This document shows positions 7,911 to 15,847 of a DNA stretch of 29,947 nucleotides, piece after piece (positions within the stretch are counted from its first letter, which is position 1; each line of letters opens with the position of its first letter). The position numbers and the translations under genes were made by a program. The notes under the pieces are model-generated. The model made no database searches. It saw only the letters and a program-made list of their open reading frames with translations, and was not told the origin of the DNA. This DNA comes from Verrucomicrobiota bacterium. Lineage in GTDB: Bacteria; Verrucomicrobiota; Verrucomicrobiia; Limisphaerales; JAHEOI01. Location: NCBI GenBank assembly GCA_018610125.1, contig JAHEOI010000194.1, positions 1 to 29,947 of the forward strand, written 5' to 3'.

Positions 7911-8798
7911 ATGGATTCTGAAGAGCAGTTTTCTGAAAGGGCGATCAGGTTTATTGGCTGGTTGGATCGGCACAAGACTCCGGTGATCGCGGTGTTGGTG
8001 GTCGTTTTGGCCTTGGCTGGCATTTGGGGCTATTCGAAATGGCAGCAGGGGCAGCGGGAAAAGAAGGCGAGCCAAGAGCTGTTGGAAGTAGAGACCACCG
8101 GCCCCCGTTCCGCTCAACAGCAGACCAATGTCACGAGTGAGGATTACCTTGAAATTGCCGAGAAATACCCATCGAGCCGGTCCGGTCAACGAGCCCGGCT
8201 GTTGGGAGCGAAACAGTTGTTCACCGATGGCGATTACAAAAAGGCGCAACAGGAATTCGAGGCGTTTCTCTCGAAAAACCCGACCGATGTGCTTGCCGTT
8301 CAGGCTGCCTATGGCATAGCCGCCAGCTTGGAGGCCCAAGGAAAGACGGAAGCCGCAATCAAGCAGTATCAAAAGGTGTTGGACCGTTTTCCGGAAAGCT
8401 CTGTGGCTCCTCAGGCGAAATTTTCACTCGCCCGGCTCAAAGAGCGCCAAGGCAAGAACCAAGAGGCTTTGGCGTTGTATGAGGAGGTAAGCCAGCTCGG
8501 TTCCGGAGGGGCGAACTATTGGGCATCTCAAGCCGACCAACGCAAGACGAGATTGTTGGACGAGCATCCGAAGCTCGAGGAGACGACGAATCAGGTTTCC
8601 TCGGTGACCAATACGAACCTGGAGGGCAGTTCCAACCTGAACATTCCCGATTCGCAGGAAACGAGCTCGGGCGGAGACGGCGATTCCGGAACTGATGGGA
8701 CCGACAATGCGAAGCCATCCGACGATACGACGGGAGAAAAACCGGCGTCTTCGACGTCCGATGCTTCCGACGCTTCCGAGAGCGGTTCGCAGGAGTGA
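7911..8798 (+). CDS. Membrane-anchored tetratricopeptide repeat protein (YfgM-like layout)
   Basis: A 295-residue protein with a short cytoplasmic N-terminus, one transmembrane helix (about residues 24-41, VIAVLVVVLALAGIWGY) and a periplasmic region with two to three TPR units (about 80-200; the AKQLFTDGDYKKAQQEFEAF and AAIKQYQKVLDRFPESS segments are typical). The tail from about 225 to the end is low complexity, rich in Ser, Thr, Asp and Gly, and probably disordered. This resembles YfgM or YbgF-type proteins, which assist envelope assembly by protein contacts, but the exact role is not deducible. ATG at 7911 has no strong Shine-Dalgarno. The MutT gene follows 38 bases downstream on the same strand. 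Confidence 0.8.
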   Translation: MDSEEQFSERAIRFIGWLDRHKTPVIAVLVVVLALAGIWGYSKWQQGQREKKASQELLEVETTGPRSAQQQTNVTSEDYLEIAEKYPSSRSGQRARLLGAKQLFTDGDYKKAQQEFEAFLSKNPTDVLAVQAAYGIAASLEAQGKTEAAIKQYQKVLDRFPESSVAPQAKFSLARLKERQGKNQEALALYEEVSQLGSGGANYWASQADQRKTRLLDEHPKLEETTNQVSSVTNTNLEGSSNLNIPDSQETSSGGDGDSGTDGTDNAKPSDDTTGEKPASSTSDASDASESGSQE

Positions 8799-8836
8799 TG
8801 ACGTGGTGGAGGCGGTCCCGGTGGAGCGAATGAGTC

Positions 8837-9286
8837 GTGGATAAGTCGCCGGCATCGTTGGAGACGGAGCGTGTGTTGAAGGATCGCGTGATTGAGGTGG
8901 CCGCGGCTGTCGTGCTTTCGAATGGGCGGGTGCTTATCACGCGGCGTCCGTCCGGGGTCCACCTCGGGGGACTTTGGGAGTTCCCGGGCGGCAAGCGGGA
9001 TCACGACGAGACATATGAGGCTTGCCTGCGGCGGGAGCTCAGAGAGGAGCTTGGGATTGAGGTCGCGATCGGTGAAGAGTTGAACCGGGTCCGGCACGAC
9101 TATCCCGATCGTCGGGTTTCAATCCGGTTTTTCCTTTGTCATTGGCTACAAGGCGATCCCCGCTCGATCGGGTGTGAGGCGGTAGCCTGGGTTACCGCTC
9201 TCGAGATCGGGAACTATCCCTTTCCCCCCGCGGACCTGCCGGTGCTGAGACGCTTGGAAGACCCAAGCGATCCGATCTATGGGTAA
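8837..9286 (+). CDS. MutT-type Nudix hydrolase (8-oxo-dGTP diphosphatase-like)
   Basis: Nudix pyrophosphohydrolase of 149 residues. The Nudix box is complete: Gly52, Glu58, Arg66-Glu67, Glu70-Glu71 and Gly73 follow the GX5EX7REUXEEXGU pattern. The preceding RRPSGVHLGGLWEFPGGK segment is typical of MutT and of the C-terminal domain of MutY, which favours sanitising 8-oxo-dGTP over other Nudix substrates. The chosen start is GTG at 8837; a second GTG at 8870 would give a protein 11 residues shorter and is also plausible. Its last 10 bases overlap the end of the convergent NDK gene. Confidence 0.9.
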   Translation: MDKSPASLETERVLKDRVIEVAAAVVLSNGRVLITRRPSGVHLGGLWEFPGGKRDHDETYEACLRRELREELGIEVAIGEELNRVRHDYPDRRVSIRFFLCHWLQGDPRSIGCEAVAWVTALEIGNYPFPPADLPVLRRLEDPSDPIYG

Positions 9287-10443
9287 TGCTCCTCGACCAC
9301 CTGTCGGAATGCATTTTCACCGACTCGAATAATGCCCATTTCGCGTTCCGCGTTCTTTGGGGAGTCGCTGGCGTGGGCGGCATTGACCATAATATCGGAT
9401 CCAAACTCGGCCCGCACTGTTCCGGGAGGTGCCTTGGAGGGATCCGTGGGCCCGAGCACCTCCCGAACCTTATTGACCGCATCCTCGCCTTCATAGATCA
9501 AAGCCAGGCATTTTTCCGTTCCCGGCTCGTTTTTCTGCTGTTCATCACATTCCCAAACCGATCGGCCGGTCATGAAACGGACAATGTTGTCGAATTGGTT
9601 ATCACCGTAAATCGGCCCCAGGATCTCCCCGAGCTGCCGCTCCTCGCGTGGAGGTATCGGGAACTGAAACGCCTTTTCCAGCGCCTCTTTCGCCTCTTCG
9701 GCGACCCGGTCTGTCAGCTTGGTTCGGAGCACTTCCCGGACCGGCCCGTAGAATTCTTCGGCCTCGGCGACACTGATTTGAGTAACCTTGATCGAAACAA
9801 TGTAGAGGCCGGTGCGTGAGAAGAAATCGAGGACGTTGCCGGGGCGTCCGGTCGGGAAGCGGAAGTTATCCGGCTTGATGAGCACGAGTGTCTTTTGCGG
9901 CGTGACATGGGCGGGGTATTCAATGAGATTTTCCAGCAGGCCGCCATCCTGGTCGGAGTATCGACTCCAGATCTTGAGGTGCGATTCGACTTCCTGTGGG
10001 CTGTTGGCCACGAGCAGAGCCGGCTCGAAATATTGGACTTGCCTGTTCTCATCGAGGATGAGGTCGCCGAGCGAGTCGCGGATCGTCTCGCCGCCATGGG
10101 AATCGGCTCGCACATTGCCGACGGTTTCGTGAATCTTGTGGACGGCGTCTTCGCCGCGGAGGACAAGGATCATAGCCCGCTTCCGGCGACCGGTCCGGCG
10201 ATCAGGGGAAAAACGTTTGGCGACATAATCCCGAAGCAGTTCTTGGACCCATGGCTCGTGCTGATCGGCATCGGAAATAAGGTGATCGGCAAGCTCGGAA
10301 GTCAGCGCTTCGCTCGGAGCGAACATTCGCGCCGCCACGAGCTCGAGGCCGGTACGGGCAACAATCCGGGCCAAGATGACGCCTGTGCGCGATTTCTCTA
10401 AAGAGTGCGGTGTGATGATGGCGTAAGAAAGCTCTTTTTGCAT
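9277..10443 (-). CDS. Two-domain nucleoside diphosphate kinase with a degenerate first domain
   Basis: NDK transfers the gamma phosphate between nucleotides through a phosphohistidine. This 388-residue protein holds two NDK-like units. The second (about 184-388) keeps the nucleotide-binding IKPD (189-192), GPTDPSKAPPGTVR (331-344) and NAAHASDS (354-361), with His357 as the expected phosphorylated residue. It also carries an insertion of about 50 residues in the middle. The first unit (about 5-165) keeps the fold pattern (SRTGVILARIVARTGLELVAARM, GEDAVHKI, GGETIRDSLGDL), but IKPD reads TPHS and the active-site His segment reads PALLVANS. So domain 1 should be catalytically dead and may act in regulation or assembly. 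ATG at 10443 is chosen over the longer frame, which overlaps the acyl-CoA ligase gene. That gene lies 61 bases upstream on the same strand. Confidence 0.88.
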   Translation of the reverse strand: MQKELSYAIITPHSLEKSRTGVILARIVARTGLELVAARMFAPSEALTSELADHLISDADQHEPWVQELLRDYVAKRFSPDRRTGRRKRAMILVLRGEDAVHKIHETVGNVRADSHGGETIRDSLGDLILDENRQVQYFEPALLVANSPQEVESHLKIWSRYSDQDGGLLENLIEYPAHVTPQKTLVLIKPDNFRFPTGRPGNVLDFFSRTGLYIVSIKVTQISVAEAEEFYGPVREVLRTKLTDRVAEEAKEALEKAFQFPIPPREERQLGEILGPIYGDNQFDNIVRFMTGRSVWECDEQQKNEPGTEKCLALIYEGEDAVNKVREVLGPTDPSKAPPGTVRAEFGSDIMVNAAHASDSPKNAEREMGIIRVGENAFRQVVEEHYP

Positions 10444-10504
10444 AGATTCGACTTTGTTATCCAAATTCCGGATAGTGTAGAGGCGGTTCGAACGCCAAGT
10501 CAAA

Positions 10505-12007
10505 TCAGAGCTTTCGACGAAGCTCGGTTTTGAGGATTTTGCCCGTGGCGTTCCGTGGGAGGGCTTCGACCAAATGGACCGTGCGAGGGACCTTGTAATT
10601 GGCGAGCCGTTGCTGCAGGAATTGCAGGAGATCCTTTTCGATTGCGGATGCCTCGGCGGTTGAGCTTTGCGACTGCCGACTCGGATCGATAGCGACAAAT
10701 GCGACCGGATGTTCTCCCTTTCGGGAGTCGGGCTCGCCGATGACGGCGGCTTCGGTGACTCCCGGGAAGTGATAGATCACCTCTTCGATTTCGCGCGGGT
10801 AGACATTGATGCCATTGACCAGGAGCATGTCTTTCTTACGGTCGGTGATAAAGAAATAGCCATCTTCATCTTGGTACCCGACATCGCCCGTAAACAGCCA
10901 GCCTTTCCGGAGGACCTTGGCGGTCTCTTCCGGCCGTTGCCAATAGCCTTGCATGACATTGCCACCGTGCACGCACAGCTCGCCGATCTCATGTGGCGGG
11001 AGCGTTTGCCCTTGCTCGTTTTGAATGCTGACCGAGACCCCGGGCACCGGCACCCCGATCGACCCGGCCTTCCAAGGACCACGTATCGGATTAAGCGAGA
11101 CAACGGGGCTTGCCTCACTCAAGCCATATCCCTCGAGGAGCGGGATGGAAAACCGCCGATTGAACTGCCTCAGGACCTCGACCGGGAGTGGGGCGGCACC
11201 GCTAAGACAGAGTCGGACCGGGAGTTCGGTCGATAACGTGCTGTGGGCGAGCATTCGAAAGAATTGTGGGATTGCCGGAAGGAGCGTGGCTTGATGCTCG
11301 ACGATCTCCTGGACGACGTTCTTGACCGGGTGCAACGACTTAACGAGAACAAGGGAGCTCCCGACCAAAAGGGGCAAAAAGACGCCGACGGTCAACATGA
11401 AACTGTGAAACATCGGCAGCAGAACCGCAAAACGGTCTTGCTCGATGGCCTCCAACATTTCACGGCAGCTTTCGACGTTATGCCATAAGTTGCCGTGAGA
11501 CAGCATGGCTCCTTTGGGATGGCCCGTTGTGCCTGAAGTGTAGATGATCACCGCAAGATCGTCGGATTCCCGGCGGGGCTCAAGCCCTGGAGTGGAGGCG
11601 GCCGGCTTTGCCGGGATGCTCTCGACTTGAAAGGTTTTCAGGCTCGGTCGGGCCTGTTTGAGCTCGCTTGCATATTGCCCTAGCTCGGAATCGGTCACGA
11701 GGCGATCACATGCGGCATCGTTTAGGATGAAACCCGCCTCGTCCGGCTTGAGGAAACTGTTGACCGGAACAGCGATGCCGTCTGCCAGCAAGATCGCAAA
11801 GAGCGTCGACACGAATTCGGGACGATTACGAAGCCACATGGCGACTCGGTCGCCCGGTTGCAAGCCGAGCTCGGACTTGAGTCGATCGGCAGTCCATAAG
11901 GCTTGCAAATAAAGCTCAGAGTAGGAGTAGGTCGTATCCCCCCAAAAAATGGCAGTTTTTTCCGGTTGCTTGGCTGCGTTGGAGGCAAAAACGGACGCTA
12001 GGTTCAT
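10505..12007 (-). CDS. Acyl-CoA synthetase (AMP-forming, ANL superfamily)
   Basis: A 500-residue AMP-forming ligase, most like long-chain fatty acid-CoA ligases, which make acyl-adenylate and then acyl-CoA. Core motifs are all present: IIYTSGTTGHPKGAMLSH (P-loop A3), LLPMFHSFML, LLEGYGLSEASP (A5), GWLFTGDVGYQDEDGYFFITDRKKD (A7 and A8, hinge Asp), VNGINVYPREIEEV, and LPRNATGKIL with the catalytic lysine (A10). No membrane segment is present. ATG at 12007 gives the normal N-terminus. It is divergent from ribonuclease D and followed by the NDK gene. Substrate chain length cannot be told from sequence; medium- or long-chain fatty acid is likely. Confidence 0.93.
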   Translation of the reverse strand: MNLASVFASNAAKQPEKTAIFWGDTTYSYSELYLQALWTADRLKSELGLQPGDRVAMWLRNRPEFVSTLFAILLADGIAVPVNSFLKPDEAGFILNDAACDRLVTDSELGQYASELKQARPSLKTFQVESIPAKPAASTPGLEPRRESDDLAVIIYTSGTTGHPKGAMLSHGNLWHNVESCREMLEAIEQDRFAVLLPMFHSFMLTVGVFLPLLVGSSLVLVKSLHPVKNVVQEIVEHQATLLPAIPQFFRMLAHSTLSTELPVRLCLSGAAPLPVEVLRQFNRRFSIPLLEGYGLSEASPVVSLNPIRGPWKAGSIGVPVPGVSVSIQNEQGQTLPPHEIGELCVHGGNVMQGYWQRPEETAKVLRKGWLFTGDVGYQDEDGYFFITDRKKDMLLVNGINVYPREIEEVIYHFPGVTEAAVIGEPDSRKGEHPVAFVAIDPSRQSQSSTAEASAIEKDLLQFLQQRLANYKVPRTVHLVEALPRNATGKILKTELRRKL

Positions 12008-12039
12008 AACGAAGTCACGATAAGTTAAAGCCGTCCGCT

Positions 12040-12066
12040 TTGGAAAGCGAGAATCAATGTTACAAT
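12040..12066 (+). promoter_or_regulatory. Possible sigma70-type promoter of the ribonuclease D gene
   Basis: TACAAT at 12061-12066 is close to the -10 consensus; TTGGAA at 12040-12045 (15-base spacer) or TTTGGA at 12039 (16-base spacer) could be the -35. The start site would be near 12073, giving a very short leader before ATG 12082 and ruling out the upstream TTG as a start. Confidence 0.32.
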
Positions 12067-12081
12067 GTTAAAGTGGGCGAG

Positions 12082-13167
12082 ATGCGGCAAGTAATCGATA
12101 AGGATGATCAGCTTCGAGCGTTGCTATCCCGGATCGAATCGGCGCCGTGGGTCGGGCTCGACTTGGAAGCCGACAGCCTCCATGCCTATCCGGAAAAGGT
12201 GTGCTTAATCCAGATCAGCCTCCCGAGCTCCAATGATCTGGTCGACCCGCTGGCAGGCCTCGATCTGTCGCCTCTCTTGGAGCAATTGTCACGGAAGCCT
12301 CTCCTGATGCATGGGGCTGACTATGATCTGCGAATGCTCTATCGAAGCTTTTGCTTCAAACCAATTGACGTTTTCGATACAATGGAGGCTGCGAGAGTCT
12401 TAGGAATGGAGCAGCTCGGGCTGACCAGCCTGGTGGCGCATTTTCTGGCAGTCGAGCTTCAAAAGGGATCGCAAAAAGCCGACTGGGGTAAACGTCCGTT
12501 AACCGACAAAATGATCGAATACGCTCGGAATGATGTCCGTTATCTGGAGCCTTTGTCGCGACTTCTAAGGGAACAGCTTGAAGAGAAAGGTCGCCTAAGC
12601 TGGCATAAAGAGATCTGTGAGCGTTTGATACGCGAGTGTGCTCAATATCCGCTTGTGGATGCCGAGCGCGTCTGGCGAATCAAAGGCAGCCATCGCTTGA
12701 ATCCTCTTGGGTTGGCGATATTGAGGGAACTGTGGGAGTGGCGAGAGAAAGAGGCGCTGAGATTGAATCGGCCGCCATTTTTCGTATTGCGACATGACAC
12801 GCTGATAACCATTGCGGAAAAAGAGTCCATGAATGGGGATTCGATGCGATCGGAGCGTTTGCCGCGAGGTCTATCTGTATGCCGAAGGCGTCAAATTGAA
12901 GAGGCCGTCGCCCGTGCCAAGGCTTTGCCGGCGGAAAGACTTCCATTGCGCAAGCCGGTCGCCGAGAAAACGCGCCCACCGCGCCCGCCTAAGGATCGAT
13001 TGACGGAACTGAGAGAGAGACGCGATCGGCATGCGGCCAATCTGGAGGTGGACCCGTCGCTGATTGCCAGCCGGCATATGCTCGAGCTGCTTGCCGAAGA
13101 TTGGGAGTCAAACCAGTCAAAGCTGATGGAATGGCAACGTGCACTCCTCTCTTTGGAAGGCGCTTAA
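12082..13167 (+). CDS. rnd: Ribonuclease D
   Basis: 3'-5' exoribonuclease of the DEDDy family that trims tRNA precursors and other small RNAs. The 361-residue protein has Exo I GLDLEA (Asp27, Glu29), Exo II MHGADYDLRML (Asp82) and Exo III YARNDVRYL (Tyr147, Asp151), the four acids plus tyrosine that bind the two metal ions. An HRDC domain follows at about 195-275, then a basic linker and a second helical region to the end. The frame is open to a TTG at 12040, but ATG at 12082 gives the normal RNase D beginning (MRQVIDKDDQL). It is divergent from the acyl-CoA ligase and ends 19 bases before the glycosyltransferase start. Confidence 0.92.
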   Translation: MRQVIDKDDQLRALLSRIESAPWVGLDLEADSLHAYPEKVCLIQISLPSSNDLVDPLAGLDLSPLLEQLSRKPLLMHGADYDLRMLYRSFCFKPIDVFDTMEAARVLGMEQLGLTSLVAHFLAVELQKGSQKADWGKRPLTDKMIEYARNDVRYLEPLSRLLREQLEEKGRLSWHKEICERLIRECAQYPLVDAERVWRIKGSHRLNPLGLAILRELWEWREKEALRLNRPPFFVLRHDTLITIAEKESMNGDSMRSERLPRGLSVCRRRQIEEAVARAKALPAERLPLRKPVAEKTRPPRPPKDRLTELRERRDRHAANLEVDPSLIASRHMLELLAEDWESNQSKLMEWQRALLSLEGA

Positions 13168-13186
13168 ATATCAAGAGGGGCATCTT

Positions 13187-14575
13187 ATGGCAAGTGAGGA
13201 GCAGGATACCGAACGGCTCGAACGAAAGTTCCTTGAGTCGGAGCGTCCCCATGTCTTAATGATCACCAATCATGGAGTTCATGAATGGCGGATGGCACTC
13301 GGGTCCCCTGACACCGGGGGGCAAAATGTCTTCGTCAACCTGTTTACGGAGGCGCTGGATGAGCTGGGCTATAAAGTTACCATTATCAACCGAGGGGGCT
13401 ACGAACATCCAACAACAGGCGAATGGCATGGCGGGCGCCGTTACAAGGGGCCGTATCAGCGGATTGTGTACATTGAGGATGGAGAGCATTGTTTCATTCG
13501 CAAGGAGGACATGAATGACCAAATCCCTCGTTTGGTTGACTCTCTTCAGGAAGTGGTGGAGCACGATGGATTGGCGATCGCCCTGATTGTCTCGCACTAC
13601 TGGGATGGCGCGAAGATCGGGGTGCGGCTGAACAAGCGATTAAGCCGTCCGGCCAGACACATTTGGGTGCCGCATTCCTTGGGGGCCATTAAGAAACGGA
13701 ATGTCGATCCTCAAGATTGGGATGAGCTGCGAATCGAAGAGCGGATTGCCGAGGAGATGGCATTACTGCCCGAATTGGATGGCGTTGCCGCCACTTCTGG
13801 GAGACTTCGCGAATCCCTCCTCACGGACTACCAATACTCGGGCGATCCGTTATGGCTTCCTCCGGGCGTGAATCCGAAGCGCTACTTCCCACGGGAGGTT
13901 GACGAGTCCAACCCGCTCTGGGAGTTTCTTGCTTCGCATTCGGCCTTGGATGCCAAAGACATTCAGCGATCTAAGATCATCACGGAGGTGAGTCGTACCG
14001 ACGCCACCAAGCGGAAGCAGGAGGTTGTGAAGGCGTTCAACGCCGTAGCGCGTGATCATCCCGATGCCTTCCTGGTCCTGACATTGGATCAGCACAGGCG
14101 TGAGATCGCCGGTCAAGTGGAGCAGTTGATTCATGACGGGGGGATGGCCGGACGCGTGGCGACTGTGGGGTCGATTTGGCAATGGTTGCCAATGCTCTAT
14201 GCGGCAACCTACGTTTACTTCACGCCTTCCGTGATGGAGGGCTTCGGAATGTCGATTCAGGAGGCTGCTGCCAGTCGCGTGCCGGCTGTTGCCAGCGATC
14301 TCGTCCCCTTTGCGACCGAGTATTTATTGGGGAAGAAAGTCGAGACAATCCCGATCGAAGGCCGTCCGGGCTCCATCAAGCAGGGGGAGGGATGTCTGAT
14401 TGTCCCTGCGGATCAGACTGACGGGTTTGCCAAGGCCCTTGACCGATTGCTCGCGGACGAGGCGTTGCGCGATCGCATGGCCGAAGCGGCGTATCGCATC
14501 ACAATCCCCGAATTCTCATGGAGAAACCTGGTGCGCTCGTTCTTGGGGAAAATTGGCTTGGAAGCAACAAGTTGA
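13187..14575 (+). CDS. GT4 glycosyltransferase, sucrose-phosphate-synthase-like
   Basis: A retaining GT4 (GT-B fold) transferase of 462 residues. The N-terminal domain carries GSPDTGGQNVFVNLFTEAL (the sugar-phosphate acceptor loop typical of sucrose-phosphate and mannosylfructose-phosphate synthases) and VPHSLGAIKKRN. The C-terminal domain carries EVSRTDATKRK, comparable to the S-R-x-D-x-x-K-N region, and MEGFGMSIQEAA with the E-x7-E pair Glu351 and Glu359 that binds the nucleotide sugar. ATG at 13187 has a GAGGGG Shine-Dalgarno about 5 bases upstream and removes the overlap with rnd. No sucrose-phosphatase domain is fused. The following GalT-like gene starts 3 bases after the stop, suggesting a joint sugar-nucleotide step. 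Product unknown. Confidence 0.88.
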   Translation: MASEEQDTERLERKFLESERPHVLMITNHGVHEWRMALGSPDTGGQNVFVNLFTEALDELGYKVTIINRGGYEHPTTGEWHGGRRYKGPYQRIVYIEDGEHCFIRKEDMNDQIPRLVDSLQEVVEHDGLAIALIVSHYWDGAKIGVRLNKRLSRPARHIWVPHSLGAIKKRNVDPQDWDELRIEERIAEEMALLPELDGVAATSGRLRESLLTDYQYSGDPLWLPPGVNPKRYFPREVDESNPLWEFLASHSALDAKDIQRSKIITEVSRTDATKRKQEVVKAFNAVARDHPDAFLVLTLDQHRREIAGQVEQLIHDGGMAGRVATVGSIWQWLPMLYAATYVYFTPSVMEGFGMSIQEAAASRVPAVASDLVPFATEYLLGKKVETIPIEGRPGSIKQGEGCLIVPADQTDGFAKALDRLLADEALRDRMAEAAYRITIPEFSWRNLVRSFLGKIGLEATS

Positions 14576-14578
14576 ATC

Positions 14579-15751
14579 ATGACAGATCGGTTGACGCGTC
14601 ACCGTCTAAGCTCGCTCCTTCAGGCGTCCGACCTGCGGGAGATATCATTTCCACAGCTCGTTCGGTTTTTTCAGGACGATCGCAAGGTGCGGCACTTCAA
14701 ACCTGATGGGCTTTGTCAGATCGACCCTCGAAATGGTGAGCGGGTGCTCTTTAGTAGTGCTCGGGCGCGACGGCCTCGTGACGATTTTTCGCAAGAAAAC
14801 CGGGAGGGTTTAAGGGGCAAGGAGAAGGGGCATTCCGGCCGGTGTGCGGTATGTGCCGGGAATACAACCGGAATTGTCGACGTCGCCGGCTTGTCGGAAG
14901 GCTTCACCTTCATCAACAAAAATCTCTATCCGATCCTGTTTCCGGAAGGGATGAATGACTCGCCCATCGATCCCGGGCGCGATGCCCTGACTCCGAACGG
15001 AGGCGGCGCATTCGGTTTTCATTTCCTTCAGTGGAGCTCATCGGTTCACGGGCATGATTGGCAGACATTGGGGCACGAGGATCGACTGGTGTTGATGTGT
15101 CGCTTGGCGGTTTTGGAAGAGAAGCTCCTTAAGGAATCGAGAGGCTATATGCCGTCGGCCACAGGGTGGGGAGGACCGGCCGGGCACTTTGGATTCTTCT
15201 CAATTATCAAGAATCATGGTCACTTGGTCGGTGGCTCTTTGGAGCATGGTCATCAGCAGATGGGATTTTCAAATGTCATGCCGAGGCGGTATCGGGACAA
15301 CCTAAGCTTTTTACGACGTCATGGGGAGCCTTTCAGTGCGTTTATGCTGCGTGAAAATCCCAAGGACTTGGCGTTGCGCGATTATGGTCCGGCATTGCTT
15401 GCCGTGCCTTATTTCATGCGCCGACCGTTTGAAATGATGCTGTTTCTCAAGGACACCAAGAAGTCGTTCCTATATGAGGCGACACCGACGGAGCTGGGCG
15501 CTTTAGGGAAAGGATGGCACGACGCCATTCTAGCCATGCTGGAGGTGCTCCGAGGCCTCGGTCGGGCCCCCGCTTACAATATCACCTTTCATTTGGGGCC
15601 GGGTGCGGGGATTTATTGTGAATTCCTGCCACTCACTCAGGAAATGGGTGGCTACGAGCAGCTCGGGCTCTACGTCTGTCAAAGTCGCCCGCAAAAAGCC
15701 GCTCGCGAGCTGCAGGATATCTTTACGAACCGGATCGGCGCCGGACCGTAG
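14579..15751 (+). CDS. GalT-like sugar-1-phosphate nucleotidyl transferase (HIT superfamily)
   Basis: A 390-residue relative of galactose-1-phosphate uridylyltransferase. A zinc-type pair Cys89-x2-Cys92 lies in CAVCAGN. The active site is GGSLEHGHQQ, where His225 corresponds to the uridylylated histidine of the GalT HPHGQ motif. The C-terminal half has APAYNITFHLGPG and a final YEQLGLYVCQSRPQ segment similar to GalT. The sequence is divergent, with a longer N-terminus, so ADP-sugar phosphorylase or a diadenosine-polyphosphate phosphorylase activity is also possible. It starts 3 bases after the GT4 stop, and the two are surely cotranscribed; it may make or recycle the donor or product of that enzyme. 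No galactose operon genes are nearby. Confidence 0.82.
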   Translation: MTDRLTRHRLSSLLQASDLREISFPQLVRFFQDDRKVRHFKPDGLCQIDPRNGERVLFSSARARRPRDDFSQENREGLRGKEKGHSGRCAVCAGNTTGIVDVAGLSEGFTFINKNLYPILFPEGMNDSPIDPGRDALTPNGGGAFGFHFLQWSSSVHGHDWQTLGHEDRLVLMCRLAVLEEKLLKESRGYMPSATGWGGPAGHFGFFSIIKNHGHLVGGSLEHGHQQMGFSNVMPRRYRDNLSFLRRHGEPFSAFMLRENPKDLALRDYGPALLAVPYFMRRPFEMMLFLKDTKKSFLYEATPTELGALGKGWHDAILAMLEVLRGLGRAPAYNITFHLGPGAGIYCEFLPLTQEMGGYEQLGLYVCQSRPQKAARELQDIFTNRIGAGP

Positions 15752-15847
15752 AAGTCGCGTTGCATCATACCCCGATCTTCTTTAGACCGGTCCCGAGCCC
15801 GTCGGGTAACTGCAAACGGCGTCCAGCCGCCAATGACACTCCAATAT

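Noticed and set aside
15792..15806. 5-bp hairpin between the convergent GalT-like and lipase maturation factor genes
   Set aside because: Short stem and no T-run on either strand; not enough to call a terminator.
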